Positions 1 through 9,744 of a stretch of DNA of 21,901 nt are shown piece by piece. Within the stretch, counting starts at the first letter, position 1. The number at the start of each line of letters is the position of its first letter. The stretch is from Zygnema cylindricum (taxonomy: Eukaryota > Streptophyta > Zygnematophyceae > Zygnematales > Zygnemataceae): positions 150,509 through 172,409 of the forward strand of contig JBBHKE010001053.1 of NCBI GenBank assembly GCA_037447655.1. The letters run 5' to 3'. The notes under the pieces are model-generated. The model searched no databases and was not told the origin of the DNA. It saw nothing but the letters and a program-made list of their open reading frames with translations. The position numbers and the translations under genes were made by a program.

Positions 1-31
1 TCTCTCTCTCTCTCTCTCTCTCTCACCCGCT

Positions 32-106
<75 letters not shown>

Positions 107-137
107 CTCTCTCTCTCTCGCTCGCTCGCTCTCTCTT
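1..137. repeat. (CT)n microsatellite
   Basis: Almost pure CT dinucleotide repeat with a few CG and CC interruptions, grading into a pyrimidine-rich stretch to about position 200. It lies upstream of the FTA exon at 584, so it is probably intronic, although the 5' part of that gene is outside the window. Seen directly. Confidence 0.95.
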
Positions 138-583
138 TTTCTATCTCTTTTTATCTATCTCGTTCCCCTCGCTCATCTCTCTTTCATTTTCTCCTCTTTT
201 TACAACTTTGAAGAGTAAGGGGATGGAGAGAAATTGCGGTTAGCACAAAACAAGGGACAGAGTTTCCGTAAAGCTGAGTTGTATGGAATATGAAAACTCT
301 AATTTTAAGTCAATACTCATGGTGATCTATGGTATTTCAGTTTCTTTTTCCTTTCACTTCTTTCCTTGGTGTTTTCGTTTTCCTTTTCTTCTTTTCCTCG
401 ATCCTCTCATTTTATATTGGAATTCTTGTTTTTATTCCTCTGCCCTCCACCTTTTTCCCTTCTTGTTTTTTCTCCCTTTTTTCCTTTTTTTCTGAGTTTG
501 TCTTTCTCCCATTTTTGTCATTTTCTCTGTGTTTTTCTCCTTTTTTTTTCTTCTCCTATGAATGTCATTTGTTTTGCTTCCAG

Positions 584-679
584 TGGGTTTTGCGAGAATT
601 GGGAGGGTGGGAAAATGAGCTTCAGTTTTGCGAAAAACTTTTGGACAAAGACATTCGCAACAATTCTGCGTGGAATCAG
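584..679 (+). CDS. FTA: Protein farnesyltransferase / GGTase-I alpha subunit, internal exon
   Basis: This 32-codon exon encodes one prenyltransferase alpha (PPTA) repeat unit with the family signature WVLRELGGW, then a stretch ending NNSAWNQ. The acceptor is a pyrimidine-rich tract ending TTCCAG before 584; the donor is CAG|GTATTT at 680; both junctions are phase 0. The product is the shared alpha subunit of the two heterodimeric CaaX prenyltransferases, which attach farnesyl or geranylgeranyl groups to C-terminal cysteines of cytosolic proteins such as small GTPases. The alpha subunit forms the helical-hairpin crescent around the catalytic beta subunit. Earlier exons with the preceding repeats must lie before position 1 or in the low-complexity region upstream; I do not see them. 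Family recognition is from motif knowledge, not a search. Confidence 0.9.
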
Positions 680-1124
680 GTATTTTTTACTCAATTGTAT
701 GAGCTTCACTTGACTTTTTAATGTTTTGTTCTCTCCCTTTTCTTTTCTTGTCCTCCTCCCATTTCCCATTTCTTCTTAGTTGCAGCTTTTTGTTCTGAGA
801 AAATTTTAAATAACCTACTTTTTACAAAAGAGAGGAAAGAAAAGAGCCAAGCGAAAAGAGGAAAGAGAAGGAAAGAAAGATGCGTGATTATTCGATTTTG
901 CAAACCTTTTACTCCCTCCCCATGAATTGTGTGGACAATTTTTTTTCCGAAAAAATATTGTGTTTCAGCATTTAAATAACTTTCCTATAGCAAGTGTCAT
1001 ATTTCCTTCTTTCTGTGTCTGAATAACTTGAATCTAAGTTAGTTTTTCTATTGCATGTATTTCCACTCCATGACAATTAGAGTGAATGAGTTTTCCTGTC
1101 TCTTTTTGCCTTTTGATTGTTCAG

Positions 1125-1544
1125 CGGTTCTTTGTGATCACACAAAGTCCTCTGTTGGGAGATCTTTCCGTTCAACGGTCTTCTGAAGTACAGTTCTGTG
1201 TCAAAGCTATCCACAAAGTTCCGTCTAATGAGAGCCCATGGAGATACCTTCGAGGATTGTACGAACGGAAATGGGATTTGATTATTAAGGATACGAATGT
1301 TTCGACTCTATGTCGAGATATTATTCGCCTACACCCAGAATGTATTCATGCCAAGAGTCTTTTGCTTGATCTCTATTTGTGGGGACTTGAATCTCAGCCG
1401 TCGGATTTCAATCTTCTCAACATCGATAAAGCACCGTCAAAGTATGAAGCTTCTCTCAAACTCTGTGATTTGTTGGAGGCTTTGGATCCCATTAGACAAC
1501 ACTTCTGGGAACATAAAAGGCGGTTGGTAACAAATGTTTCATGA
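1125..1544 (+). CDS. FTA: Protein farnesyltransferase / GGTase-I alpha subunit, last exon
   Basis: This exon continues from 584-679 across a 445-bp intron (680-1124; acceptor TTGTTCAG before 1125). Phase 0 is kept, so NNSAWNQ joins RFF at the conserved place in the family. It encodes 139 residues and ends at TGA 1542-1544. Visible family features are ITQSPLLG, a further PPTA-type unit with NESPWRYLRGL around residues 35-45 of the exon, and a helical C-terminus with SLKLCDLLEALDPIRQHFW. The usual plant protein also ends shortly after this Trp-containing helix, so the C-terminus looks complete and the gene intact here. The codons show no break. It converges tail-to-tail with the OCP3-like gene on the other strand. 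Confidence 0.9.
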   Translation, partial: RFFVITQSPLLGDLSVQRSSEVQFCVKAIHKVPSNESPWRYLRGLYERKWDLIIKDTNVSTLCRDIIRLHPECIHAKSLLLDLYLWGLESQPSDFNLLNIDKAPSKYEASLKLCDLLEALDPIRQHFWEHKRRLVTNVS

Positions 1545-3121
1545 GTTATTGTAGTTTTGGAAGTTGTGTTTTGAAAGAGTGTGGAGAAGGTTTGTAGTTT
1601 TGGAGAGAACTTTAGTTATGTGTGTGTGTAGTTTTCGGGATATAGGATGGTATGTGCTCTCATATTAAGGACAACAACTACACAACAGTGGAAGTATGGG
1701 TTTATATGGAGGACTTTTTAGGTCTATTAGAATTATTGACATTTTGGTACAGTTTTTCCACCATGTCTTTTCAGTATATTGTGCTTCATGATGTAACTTT
1801 ATTGCATACTATCTATCAAAAACGTGATACTATTTTCAACATTTCTACAGTGAACCACTTATGGTGCCCTGCTGGATTTGTTCCATACAGCAATGATAAT
1901 CGGGAAACTGATGATTTAGGGTAGATGTCTGTACAGAATGTAACGTGATGACATCCGGTCGAATTTACTTTATAGATGAAAGCCACTTTTAAGAATGACA
2001 GAAAGAAGATTTATCAAAGTGCCAACAAGTTGTCGGCAAACTTTCCATGTGTAGATAATGTAAACACCGGCCTATCAAATGATGAAATACAAAGCAGCTG
2101 CATACGAATGCTGCACTTATAGATGATCTCACACCGTATCTATTTGAGAACAGTTCTCATACCTTTTGTTGTTATGGTAGGTACTTTTTAGAAACCCTTT
2201 ATATTTCATAAATAACTATGGCCCGACGATGAGGCGCATTCACAGTTAGTCTGGTACTTGACACTAAAGTAATTTTTTTTCAGTTATTAACTTAAAGAAC
2301 GCCGGAGTGTACTGTACATGTCAAGCCCTTCTGTAGAAAGGCATGGTATGACCTCAGAAATTTGGTGATGAAAGATCACATGGGGCAACCTACAAACAAA
2401 TTGTTTTATTGGTCACTAAACACTTTGACAAATGTCTATTAAATGCAACCCCGAAAAATAACATCTATGTTTGTTGTGTTGCCTACCTTTCATCCTGCAT
2501 GTCTTTTGAATAGCTCCCATATGACAGTCCTACGATTTCAGGGGACCAAAATAAATGTAGTGAACAAATTTAGAGACCACATGTCTTGTAGACATGTATA
2601 ACTCATCGAATGACGCCCTGAAGATGAGTCTTGTCTTGCTCTGCAAAACTCAAAAACTATGTTTTGAGTGTGTCGGGTCTCTTGTAAGAAAACATGAAAT
2701 ATTTCTCCTCTAAGAATTTTTACCATTGCTTTCAATTTCTTGTTCTCAATGTGAGTTCTGCTGAAAAATGTGGAGTTAATCTCATTTGACTCCCTTGTAG
2801 ATGCTGAAATCAATAGACAATTTCATTTACATCCTGATGTCATTGAAGAGCATATTATGTTAATAAATCCGTGTCCACCAGCACACTTCAAGCATGCGAA
2901 AAACTTCCCGCATACATGGGTCACACATCAACTTCAGAATTAGAAATTACAGGCAACTTGATAGAAAAACATGCCGCGCCTTTTCCCACATTATTATCAA
3001 ATAAAATAGCGTCTATTATTATCGAATAAAATAGCGTTGCTGTTTAGAAGTGCAACTTCAACAACCATCTAGATTTCCCTAAACGGACACTACAAAACAA
3101 GAAAAAAGTACTGCGTTAATT
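1545..3121. other. Intergenic, no supported gene
   Basis: AT-rich sequence between the FTA stop and a possible exon at 3130. Open frames of up to about 90 codons exist on both strands (for example 1652-1924 plus, 2538-2813 minus). None shows a recognisable domain, splice context or codon pattern. The FTA 3' UTR must begin here. A 25-bp-spaced tandem duplication is listed separately. Confidence 0.6.
2991..3037. repeat. Two-copy tandem repeat, 22-bp unit
   Basis: Units at 2991-3012 and 3016-3037 are identical except for one A/G difference (TTATTATCRAATAAAATAGC followed by GT), separated by 3 bp. A simple local duplication of AT-rich DNA; no function is suggested. Confidence 0.85.
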
Positions 3122-3129
3122 TTGTTCAG

Positions 3130-3361
3130 GTCGCACAGGATTGATAGCGGTCAAACTGCGGCCGTCGGTTCGTGGCCGGTCTTGCTCGCGACGCTCACTA
3201 AACCATTCCAGAATGCGCCGTCTTGGGACATGTGTCAACTCTACAAGGTTCTGTACCATGGAACCCTGCATGTTGTAACAGAGAGAAGAACAGATGTTAA
3301 AACAAAAGGATGGATGTTCATGTCCTTGGAACCCTCAACCAAGCAGATGTTTTTAATGTGA
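3130..3361 (+). CDS. Possible exon of an unrecognised gene
   Basis: An open frame that is more GC-rich than its surroundings follows an acceptor-like TTTTGTTCAG ending at 3129 and runs to TGA at 3359-3361. The peptide contains AAVGSWPVLLATLTKPFQ and SWDMCQLYKVLYHGTLHVV, which look protein-like, with bulky hydrophobics and Trp. I do not recognise the family. A donor could lie at AAG|GTTCTG (about 3247), which would shorten it. No neighbouring exon in a compatible frame was found, and it lies just beyond the unresolved 3' end of the minus-strand OCP3-like gene. It may be a remnant, or non-coding by chance. Confidence 0.25.
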
Positions 3362-3593
3362 CTGAATCTCATTCGAAATCGCTCATAGTTCTCCAATTAC
3401 CAACGTGATTGTCTTTTGACTCCAAAACAGGCAACCACCATCTCTTGTACAAACTACTCATAGCATTTAGCGTGCTAATTCGTTTAAAAGCCCACCAACT
3501 TTAAGGGTTCAGGAAAAGGCTAGGTGTTCAATACTTTGCCGTCATCATCAAGCAGGTCAACTACAAGAAAGAGCAAAAGTGAAGAATACTTAC

Positions 3594-3929
3594 GGTTGGA
3601 TAGCGACTACCCTGGTATATTTTCTCAAAAGTGGAAAGATGTTCTTTTCGCAATCGCTTTCTTCCATGCCAGTCTTTTTGGACATTGGGAGTCCATGGCC
3701 CTGTCTTTGTTGAGCTCGCCATATCGCTGTCATCGTCTTCTTTTGAACTCAATTTTTTTCCACGTGATTTGTCAACTACACTCTCCAACTGATCCTCCTT
3801 TGGAAGCTCCCCATCCTCCGTCTCTCCATCTATTCCCAGGTCCAATTCATCAAGACCTGCTGGAGGGTTGGCAAGAAAAGCTAATACATCGCGTCGATCA
3901 AGTTTTGTTTCTCCCACCAGCTCACGAAT
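3594..3929 (-). CDS. OCP3: OCP3-like homeobox protein, exon 3 (first half of homeodomain)
   Basis: A 112-codon exon with acceptor CTACAG before 3929 and donor ACC|GTAAGT (3593-3588), phase 0 at both ends. It starts IRELVGETKLDRRDVLAFL and continues with NPPAGLDEL, matching the conserved block after the GRR motif in plant OCP3 proteins, where a basic helix is followed by a Leu-Asp-Arg helix and a PP turn. After an acidic linker comes KRLRKEHLSTFEKIYQGSRY, helix 1 and the turn of a divergent homeodomain. The exon stops just before helices 2 and 3, so the DNA-recognition helix with its Trp-Phe pair must be in a further exon. I could not locate that exon with confidence. In Arabidopsis, OCP3 is a defence and drought regulator also reported to act in plastids. 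Confidence 0.8.
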
Positions 3930-4227
3930 CTGTAGCACACACAAAAAAACGTCCCCTCTAAACAAAAAAATATGATGAACTCCAAAACAAGCAAACTGCT
4001 CACCTAATACAAAGGACAGGGGTCCCAAATCAACATTTTGAACTAGTGATTTTGCTCACATTCCTGGCACTCTCACATGCAATCAAGTCTTGTCTCCGTT
4101 TTCAAAGGAGGAACTGACAGGTTTGCTGCTAAAAGAGACTAAAAAGTCCTCAACAATCATTCACACAAGGCATCTCAGTTTGGCCTATCAGCCTATGAAT
4201 ACCAGTTAGTTATGGAATTTTATTTAC

Positions 4228-6396
4228 ATTCACATGTCGTCTCCCGATTTTAACTGCTGCCGCTAACTTCTGTAACTGCCAACGCGACAATTGTACTCTT
4301 CTCCTTGTGTCATCTTCCTCCACAGTTTCCTGCACCACCTGTGGTTTCTCCGGTACATTGGAGATATCAACTGGTGCCATGCTTATTTTTTCTTCACTCT
4401 CTTTCTGTTTTGGCTCTTTTTTCCCTAAGGAACTCGTTTGGCCTGTAATTACAGCTCCAGCTGTCACACCTAAAACTCCTAAGGCACCTGTCACTACAGA
4501 TGCCTCTTGCTTTTCTTTTGCCTGTCCCTCCTCTTCTCCACTGATTCCTACAGCCTCCAGCACTTCTTGCTCAACTCCCTGCTCTCCCTCCTGCCTCTCG
4601 CTAACCTTCTCGATCTCCAATTGGCCGGAGTCTGCCTGTCTAAGTTTTTCATTACCCACGCTATTCTTTCCATCCAAAAGTGAAGCCTCCAATTTCTGGG
4701 CTGTTGTCTGTACCTCTACCTCTTGGTCCCCTCCCTCTAATTGATCCTCCTCCTCCTCCTCATCCTCCTCCTCCTCATCCTCCTCGCCTTCATCTACAAT
4801 TTGCCTCAAAAATGCCGCTGTTGTCTCCAATTCATCGTACTTCAAATCCAAAAGCTGACAAAGTTTTTCCCCTCCATATTTAAAACCACCAGTACCCCCC
4901 ACATCCCCCTCTTCAATAACCTCCAATATCCTATCTACAACATCAAGTGCCAACTGTATCTCCTCTCCATCGGCCTCAATCTCTCCTCCTGCGTCCCTCT
5001 CTCCCTCCTCCACCTCCTTATTTATCTCCTCCAAACGATGCAGCATCTGACCAGTTTTCTTCACAACTGTCTCCACCTTTCTTGTCCACTCAAGCTCCTT
5101 CGCAATTTTCATTAACGTCTCCCCTCCAGGCTTTTTCCTTTCCCTCATTTTCACTAAAAGCTTATCAAACACACCGGCTGCCACCAGTATGTCCTCCACA
5201 TTATAATCGTCAACCTCAAAATTGTCGCTCTCCACTTCTTCCTCTCCCTCTCCCTCTCCCTCTCTTTCACCACCCTCAATTGAGCTCGCCACTGCACCAA
5301 CCTCCTCCTCCAAAGCCCCCGTCATCTCCTCCTTCCCCTCTCCTCGCTCTCCCAATCCCTCTGAATCCAATCCCACCATCTCCTCCCCCTTATCTCCACC
5401 AATTCCGAGCAGTTTCACTCCAACGATTTCTTTATCGGTAACTGTCGCCTTAACATCAATTACGTCTCCACCTTCTTCATCAGTCAACAACCCCAGATCT
5501 TCTCCATCCACATTATTTTCCAAACTCTCTCCTGACGCCATAATTTGCTCCAAAATATTACTCGCCACCTCCAAACCGTCCAAATCCACTCCAAGATTCG
5601 CTAAAAGCTCATCCCCTACCCCAGGTTGATTTTTCTCTCTTCTCTCATAAACCTTTCCCACTTGCTCCAAAACTTTCAAAGCCACCTGTACTTCGTCCTC
5701 ATCTAGCTCAAAAAGTTCGTCATTTTCAGCATTTTTGTCAACTATTTTCTCATCATCAGCAACAATTAAAGAAGAATCTTCTTCAACATCGGCGGAATCG
5801 ATGAAAAATTTAACATAAGATGCCGCAACATTAACCGCTTTTGTCCGTTTTGGTGACCACTTGAGTTCAGAAAACGGACCCCCTTTTTTGGCATTTTGCT
5901 CTCCAACAGTTCCTTCCATCTTTTCTAATAAGGACAAAAGAACCTCTTGAGCTCGTTGGAGCTCATTTCGATCAAAATCATCAAGACTCACACTTACATC
6001 TTCAAGTTCGTCTTCCGAGTCTTCAAAATATGAAAAAAAGTCTTCGTCATCGTCAACTTCATCTTGATCTTCATCTTCGTCCTTACTCCCTTTTTTAGAC
6101 TGTACAGACAGCCCTCTCTCTTTTGGCCCTCCTCCTCCTTCGTCCAAATCACTATCAGAATCTTCGTCTTCTTCCAGAAACCTTCGCCCTCCTGCTGCTT
6201 CAAGTGCTCTGTTAAGATCTTTTTCAAATTGCAACATTTCCTCTTCCGTGAGCTCGGCGTCCATATCAATATCATCTTCCCCTAAATCTTTCGCAAGTTG
6301 CTTGAACAAGTCATTAAGGGCTTTGTCAGTCATTTCCTCATCTTCGTCGTCATCCTCTTCTTCTTCCTCTTCTTCAGTTCGCTTTTGAGGGACCTT
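4228..6396 (-). CDS. OCP3: OCP3-like protein, exon 2 (long acidic, repeat-bearing)
   Basis: 723 codons without interruption. The acceptor is GTGCAG|AAG and the donor AAT|GTAAAT (4227-4222), both phase 0. The first part carries a Glu/Asp run followed by MTDKALNDLFKQLAKDLGED and LTEEEMLQFEKDLNRALEA, which match the conserved N-terminal block of OCP3 homologs. The last part carries LSRWQLQKLAAAVKIGRRH, the conserved block just before the exon 3 sequence, so the two ends bracket an OCP3 gene. Between them is a very long acidic insert with four degenerate helical repeats (5973-4789), Glu-rich runs and a Gly/Glu run. The Arabidopsis protein is about 350 residues in total, whereas exons 1-3 here already give 942 codons, so the middle is greatly expanded. 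The insert's function is unknown. Confidence 0.85.
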
Positions 6397-7043
6397 CTGC
6401 ACCATACAATACCACTCAATATTTGCATTCAGGTTTGTTTAAGGTTTTTAATGATAAACTTGAATAATGAAACAATTGAGCATAATAAAATTGAAAAAAG
6501 ATAGAATCGAATTGTTATACACTTGAATTATAACACAAATGACAGTAATCCAATTGAATAATAATACATTTTAATAATTAGGTTTAGCGTGTCTACTGAA
6601 TTGGCATACAATTTGATGAATAAACATTATTCCATAATCAGTCAAATATCTCACTCACAGAACATTCTGGCCATTTAAAACTTAAAAAAATAATAAATAG
6701 TAAAACAAGTCATCTTTTTGTCATCGATAAAATAACACTGAAATAAGGAGCGCCAATTCTTATCTGACACTCTCAGCCAAACGTCACTTGAAAAAAAAGA
6801 AATAAAAGGGCACACCAATATATCAAACAACGAGTGCTGCAATTAATAATTCAGTCATTAAGTTATAGAGCTTTAAAATAATAAAAGTCGAAAAACGTTG
6901 ATAACCCCCAACAGCTCATTCCGAATAATATACATAAAATAAATGAAATAAATATGGAAAATTTGAAGAAATATGATGCATATTATACAAAAATAGGTGA
7001 AATTGGAGAAATAGTAATTTCAAACTTTATTTAACTCACTCAC

Positions 7044-7364
7044 ACGCTTACGTCGAGACGAAGTCGACGACGTGTCACCAGTATTCCCAGCCATGGCCGC
7101 CATGGCTGCCCCACACCCTTCATTTCTTCGCAAAAGGTCAAAAAAATTACTTCTTATTCCATTAAAATTTGTGAAGTGACAGTTACCAGGGCGACAGGAC
7201 ACGTGTCTGCAGAAAAAAGCCTTGCTCCTGCTGTCAGAAACTGCCAAAGGAGAATGAAAATGATGGAAAGGTTGAGTTTTCAATCTTCCTGTAGTTCGTG
7301 TTTCGGACAAAGAGTGGAATCCGAGGACTGCTTGGACAGTTTGCTGTACGGACAGGGTACCCAT
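7044..7364 (-). CDS. OCP3: OCP3-like protein, exon 1 (transit-peptide-like)
   Basis: 107 codons from ATG 7364-7362 to donor CGT|GTGAGT (7043-7038). The next exon begins at 6396 in the same phase after a 647-bp intron. The first 70 or so residues are rich in Ser, Thr, Arg, His and Phe and almost free of acidic residues, as in a chloroplast transit peptide. That agrees with the reported plastid localisation of Arabidopsis OCP3. The exon ends in a basic stretch (SSRRKR) that would join the acidic exon 2. An alternative donor GTAAGC lies 8 bp upstream but is out of phase with the chosen acceptor. Start choice: first ATG of the frame; the transcript start is unknown. Confidence 0.7.
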
Positions 7365-7750
7365 AGCGAGTAGCTAAGCTATTCTGCAGTTGCTTCAATC
7401 TGAAGAGCTTGGTGATTCGAAGAACAGAAAAGGCTTACAGTTTTCGCATTTTAGGGTCCAGAATTGCGGTGGATTAGACAAATTTGCGACAAGCCACAAG
7501 CTTGCCAAATCGTACAGCATCACAGTCTCTCCCAAAACTGAAACTTCTCCAAGTACTGTACTATTTGTGTACTTTTTGTGTACAGTTTGTGTACATCTAT
7601 GTATGATGTGATTCAATCTTTTTCGTCTGGAGGTTTTTTTTGGCAAATTCTTATCAATGACTGCGGATGATGACGCCATTTTTATCAAAATCGTGCATAT
7701 GTGGTTCATAGCCGTACATATCATCATGCAGTACTTTCTGGGGTTTAATA
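7365..7750. promoter_or_regulatory. Region upstream of the OCP3-like gene
   Basis: 386 bp between the OCP3-like start codon on the minus strand and an open plus-strand frame beginning at 7751. It must hold the OCP3-like 5' UTR and proximal promoter, and could be bidirectional if the plus-strand frame is real. No TATA box or recognised cis-element can be assigned with confidence. Open frames inside it look like chance. Confidence 0.35.
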
Positions 7751-8053
7751 ATATCTGCCGTATGGGATTATGGATCGGATGAAAAGTGCTTGTCGGTGGA
7801 CACGCTTCCAGGACCCTGGCAGGCAGAATTTTTGCTTCTGGAACGTCGGTACTCGGGAGAGACGGATTCGAAAATTCGAGACTTCCTCACTCGTGCGACA
7901 CATTTTGTAAACGAAGTCCCCAGTCAAAAGTGCGTCGTGACAAGTCTCGTGGCGGATTTTGATTCGCTGAATAGTTTTTTATTGAGAGTTTACGGTACGG
8001 TACCTCCTTTATTTAGACTTTTAGAGTTTTGTGAGTACAAGTTGCGGCGCTAA
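7751..8053 (+). CDS. Possible exon of an unrecognised gene
   Basis: A frame open from 7751 to TAA 8051-8053 in a locally GC-richer stretch. The residues look protein-like: LPGPWQAEFLLLERRYSG, then an amphipathic helix with RDFLTRATHFV, then CVVTSLVADFDSLNSFLLRV. Candidate donors (GTACGG or GTACCT) lie near 7995-8003; the frame is low in information after them, so a real exon probably ends there. I do not recognise the family. No following exon was found before the repeats at 8234, so it may be a truncated or decayed gene. It is divergent from the OCP3-like gene. Confidence 0.3.
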   Translation: MSAVWDYGSDEKCLSVDTLPGPWQAEFLLLERRYSGETDSKIRDFLTRATHFVNEVPSQKCVVTSLVADFDSLNSFLLRVYGTVPPLFRLLEFCEYKLRR

Positions 8054-8233
8054 TATTTGTTTAGCGTAAGATTTTCAACATGGAAATCAAATCGGATCAA
8101 TCAACAAGAAAAGAAATTGTCAAGCGAGATTTGGGAGAGCTTCAGCGATTTTGATAGTTCACAAAAGGTTGGAAACACCTTATCATTTCCTGAAAGAAAA
8201 TGTACAAGCCATGGGCCTTAACCATCACATTAA

Positions 8234-8445
8234 GCTCTTTTGTTTGTTTGGATTGAAAGCACGAGGTAGCTCGCCATTGAGCCTCCTTGTTGCTTTCTAC
8301 CGCCAGTGTGTGTTGGTTGCCCTCCAAAGAGCTCAAAGCCGTGGTCGTCCTCCGACAGGCTATGATGGTCAATAACAAGAGATAGAATTTCGGTGGTTTC
8401 CACCAAGAGAACTGGTTCACACCTACAACCTCCACGCCTTTGAAC
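8234..8445 (+). repeat. Dispersed repeat, copy A
   Basis: First of three related copies. Shared landmarks, in order: TTTGTTTGTTTG, a CCTCCTTGTTGC-like block, AGCTCAAAGCCGTGGTCGTCC, and a tail around TTTCCACCAAGAG followed by ACCTCCACGCC. In the plus frame it reads VALQRAQ inside a short open frame, a motif also kept in copy C. It may therefore descend from a coding element or gene fragment. The family was not recognised. Confidence 0.65.
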
Positions 8446-8469
8446 CTAATTTGATAGGTGATTGCTTGA

Positions 8470-8650
8470 TGCTTGTGTTTGTTTGAATCAACAGCATCGG
8501 GTCCTTCTTGTCGCTTTGGTTTCCTCCCAACAAGCTCAAGCCGTGGTCGTCCTCAAAAAAGTATGGTTGTAATGATAAATGTGGAATTCTTGATCTTCCA
8601 TCAAGACAAACCGTCCACACCGAACCCCCCGATGACCCCCACGGTGGTGG
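8470..8650 (+). repeat. Dispersed repeat, copy B
   Basis: Lies about 236 bp after copy A and shares TTTGTTTG, CTCCCAACAAGCTCAAGCC, the next GTGGTCGTCCTC block and the tail CTTCCATCAAGAC with CCGTCCACACC. It lacks an internal block present in copy A and its reading frame is broken. Together with copy A it looks like an old tandem duplication. Confidence 0.6.
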
Positions 8651-9535
8651 AAATTAGCTTCATGTAGTTGGGATTAATGACTTAGTGTAGGTTCCTCTAC
8701 GGCACGAGCAATCATGTAAAAAAGTTGCATGTTTTATTTACATATTTTGGTGGGTGTTGATTAGTCCTCGTCTTTTTGGGTTAGGTTATCATTTTTAGAC
8801 TCTAGTCTTAAAAAACACCACATTGTGCTTTTTATCTCTCTTATTCATATGGTATATTATGCTAATTGTGCAATAAAGAGCTTATTTTTTTTTATTGTAC
8901 ATTCCTCTTACATTAGTCCATTTCGTTCAACCGTGAATATGTGCACACAAACTACTTGTAAGGACGAAAGATTAGGGTATGTTTTTAAAAGTAAAACGGG
9001 GTAGTAAAAGTAGAAATCAAACAAGTGTTTCTTAATGAGAGTTTTTCATTGCACGCACGACCTTCCACAAAAAGAATCTTTATTAATTGTCCAAATTACG
9101 AGATTACACAAAAGGGGTGTTATTGCTCACTACCAACAGATTCTCAAAGTAGTAAAATAGTTGAAAATCTACAGTAAAGGAGAACACGAAAGTTCTATCC
9201 CTCTTATCACCTTAAGTCTTTCGAGCAACAAATCTTTTATCCAAGAAATTAGGTTGAATGAAGCTTTTTTTCTTAAACGCCAGCGCGCCATGAGGCTACG
9301 TGCTTAACCTTCCGTATGACACCACAAGTATGATGGACAATAATCTGCAATGAGTGCACTCGCTCCTTCAACGTCCGTGCCCACCTAGCAAATGACGTAA
9401 ACCCGTTTGGCGCCCCCTTATTCATCACATGCTCTCCACTCCACCGCATACTCTGCCCGATTCACAGCCGTTACGTCACAACCGTTTTCTTGAAAAGTTA
9501 TTGAGAGAGACTCTAAGCTAGTTTTCTGCGTGAAG
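8651..9535. other. Non-coding AT-rich spacer
   Basis: No open frame or RNA gene that I can support. It contains T-rich tracts, a polyadenylation-like AATAAA near 8872, and a GC-richer patch at 9340-9490 with TGACGTAA- and TTACGTCAC-type motifs. Those resemble bZIP sites but have no associated gene in view. Confidence 0.5.
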
Positions 9536-9740
9536 AAAACATTTGAGACCAGGGGTCTAGGAAGCCCTCCCCCGAGCATTCTCGTTACGATTTACCGTCA
9601 ACGAGTATCAGTGGCTCTTCAACGAGCGCAAGCCGCGGCCCTTCTACGGCGGAGCACGGTGGAGGATGACCGGCGAGACCTCCCAGATCTTCCACCAAGG
9701 GATCCTATCAACATCCACGATCTTCGGGGGTGTGAAGTTT
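9536..9740 (+). repeat. Dispersed repeat, copy C
   Basis: Third, more GC-rich copy. It aligns with copy A over roughly 115 bp (CGAGCATTCTCGTTACGATT, the YRQ.V.VALQRAQ reading, GCAAGCCGCGGCCCTTCT) and with copies A and B in the tail (CTTCCACCAAGGG, then ACATCCACGATC). It stays open in the plus frame from 9530 to 9742. I estimate about 60% identity by eye. Confidence 0.6.
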
Positions 9741-9744
9741 AGTT

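Noticed and set aside
283-769. Several overlapping open frames rich in Phe, Ser and Leu on both strands
   Set aside because: They are low-complexity readings of a pyrimidine-rich intron; only 584-679 has family homology and good splice sites.
1652-1924. 90-codon open frame on the plus strand
   Set aside because: No domain, no splice context and no coding-like composition; it follows the FTA stop and may be 3' UTR or intergenic DNA.
3561-3593. Strong acceptor-like TTTCTTGTAG 33 bp after the exon 3 donor
   Set aside because: A 33-bp intron is too short for plants, and the frame after it stops within about ten codons with no homeodomain sequence.
4307-5629. Plus-strand Pro/Ser/Leu-rich open frames
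   Set aside because: They are antisense shadows of the Glu-rich codons of the OCP3-like exon 2, which has conserved motifs at both ends.
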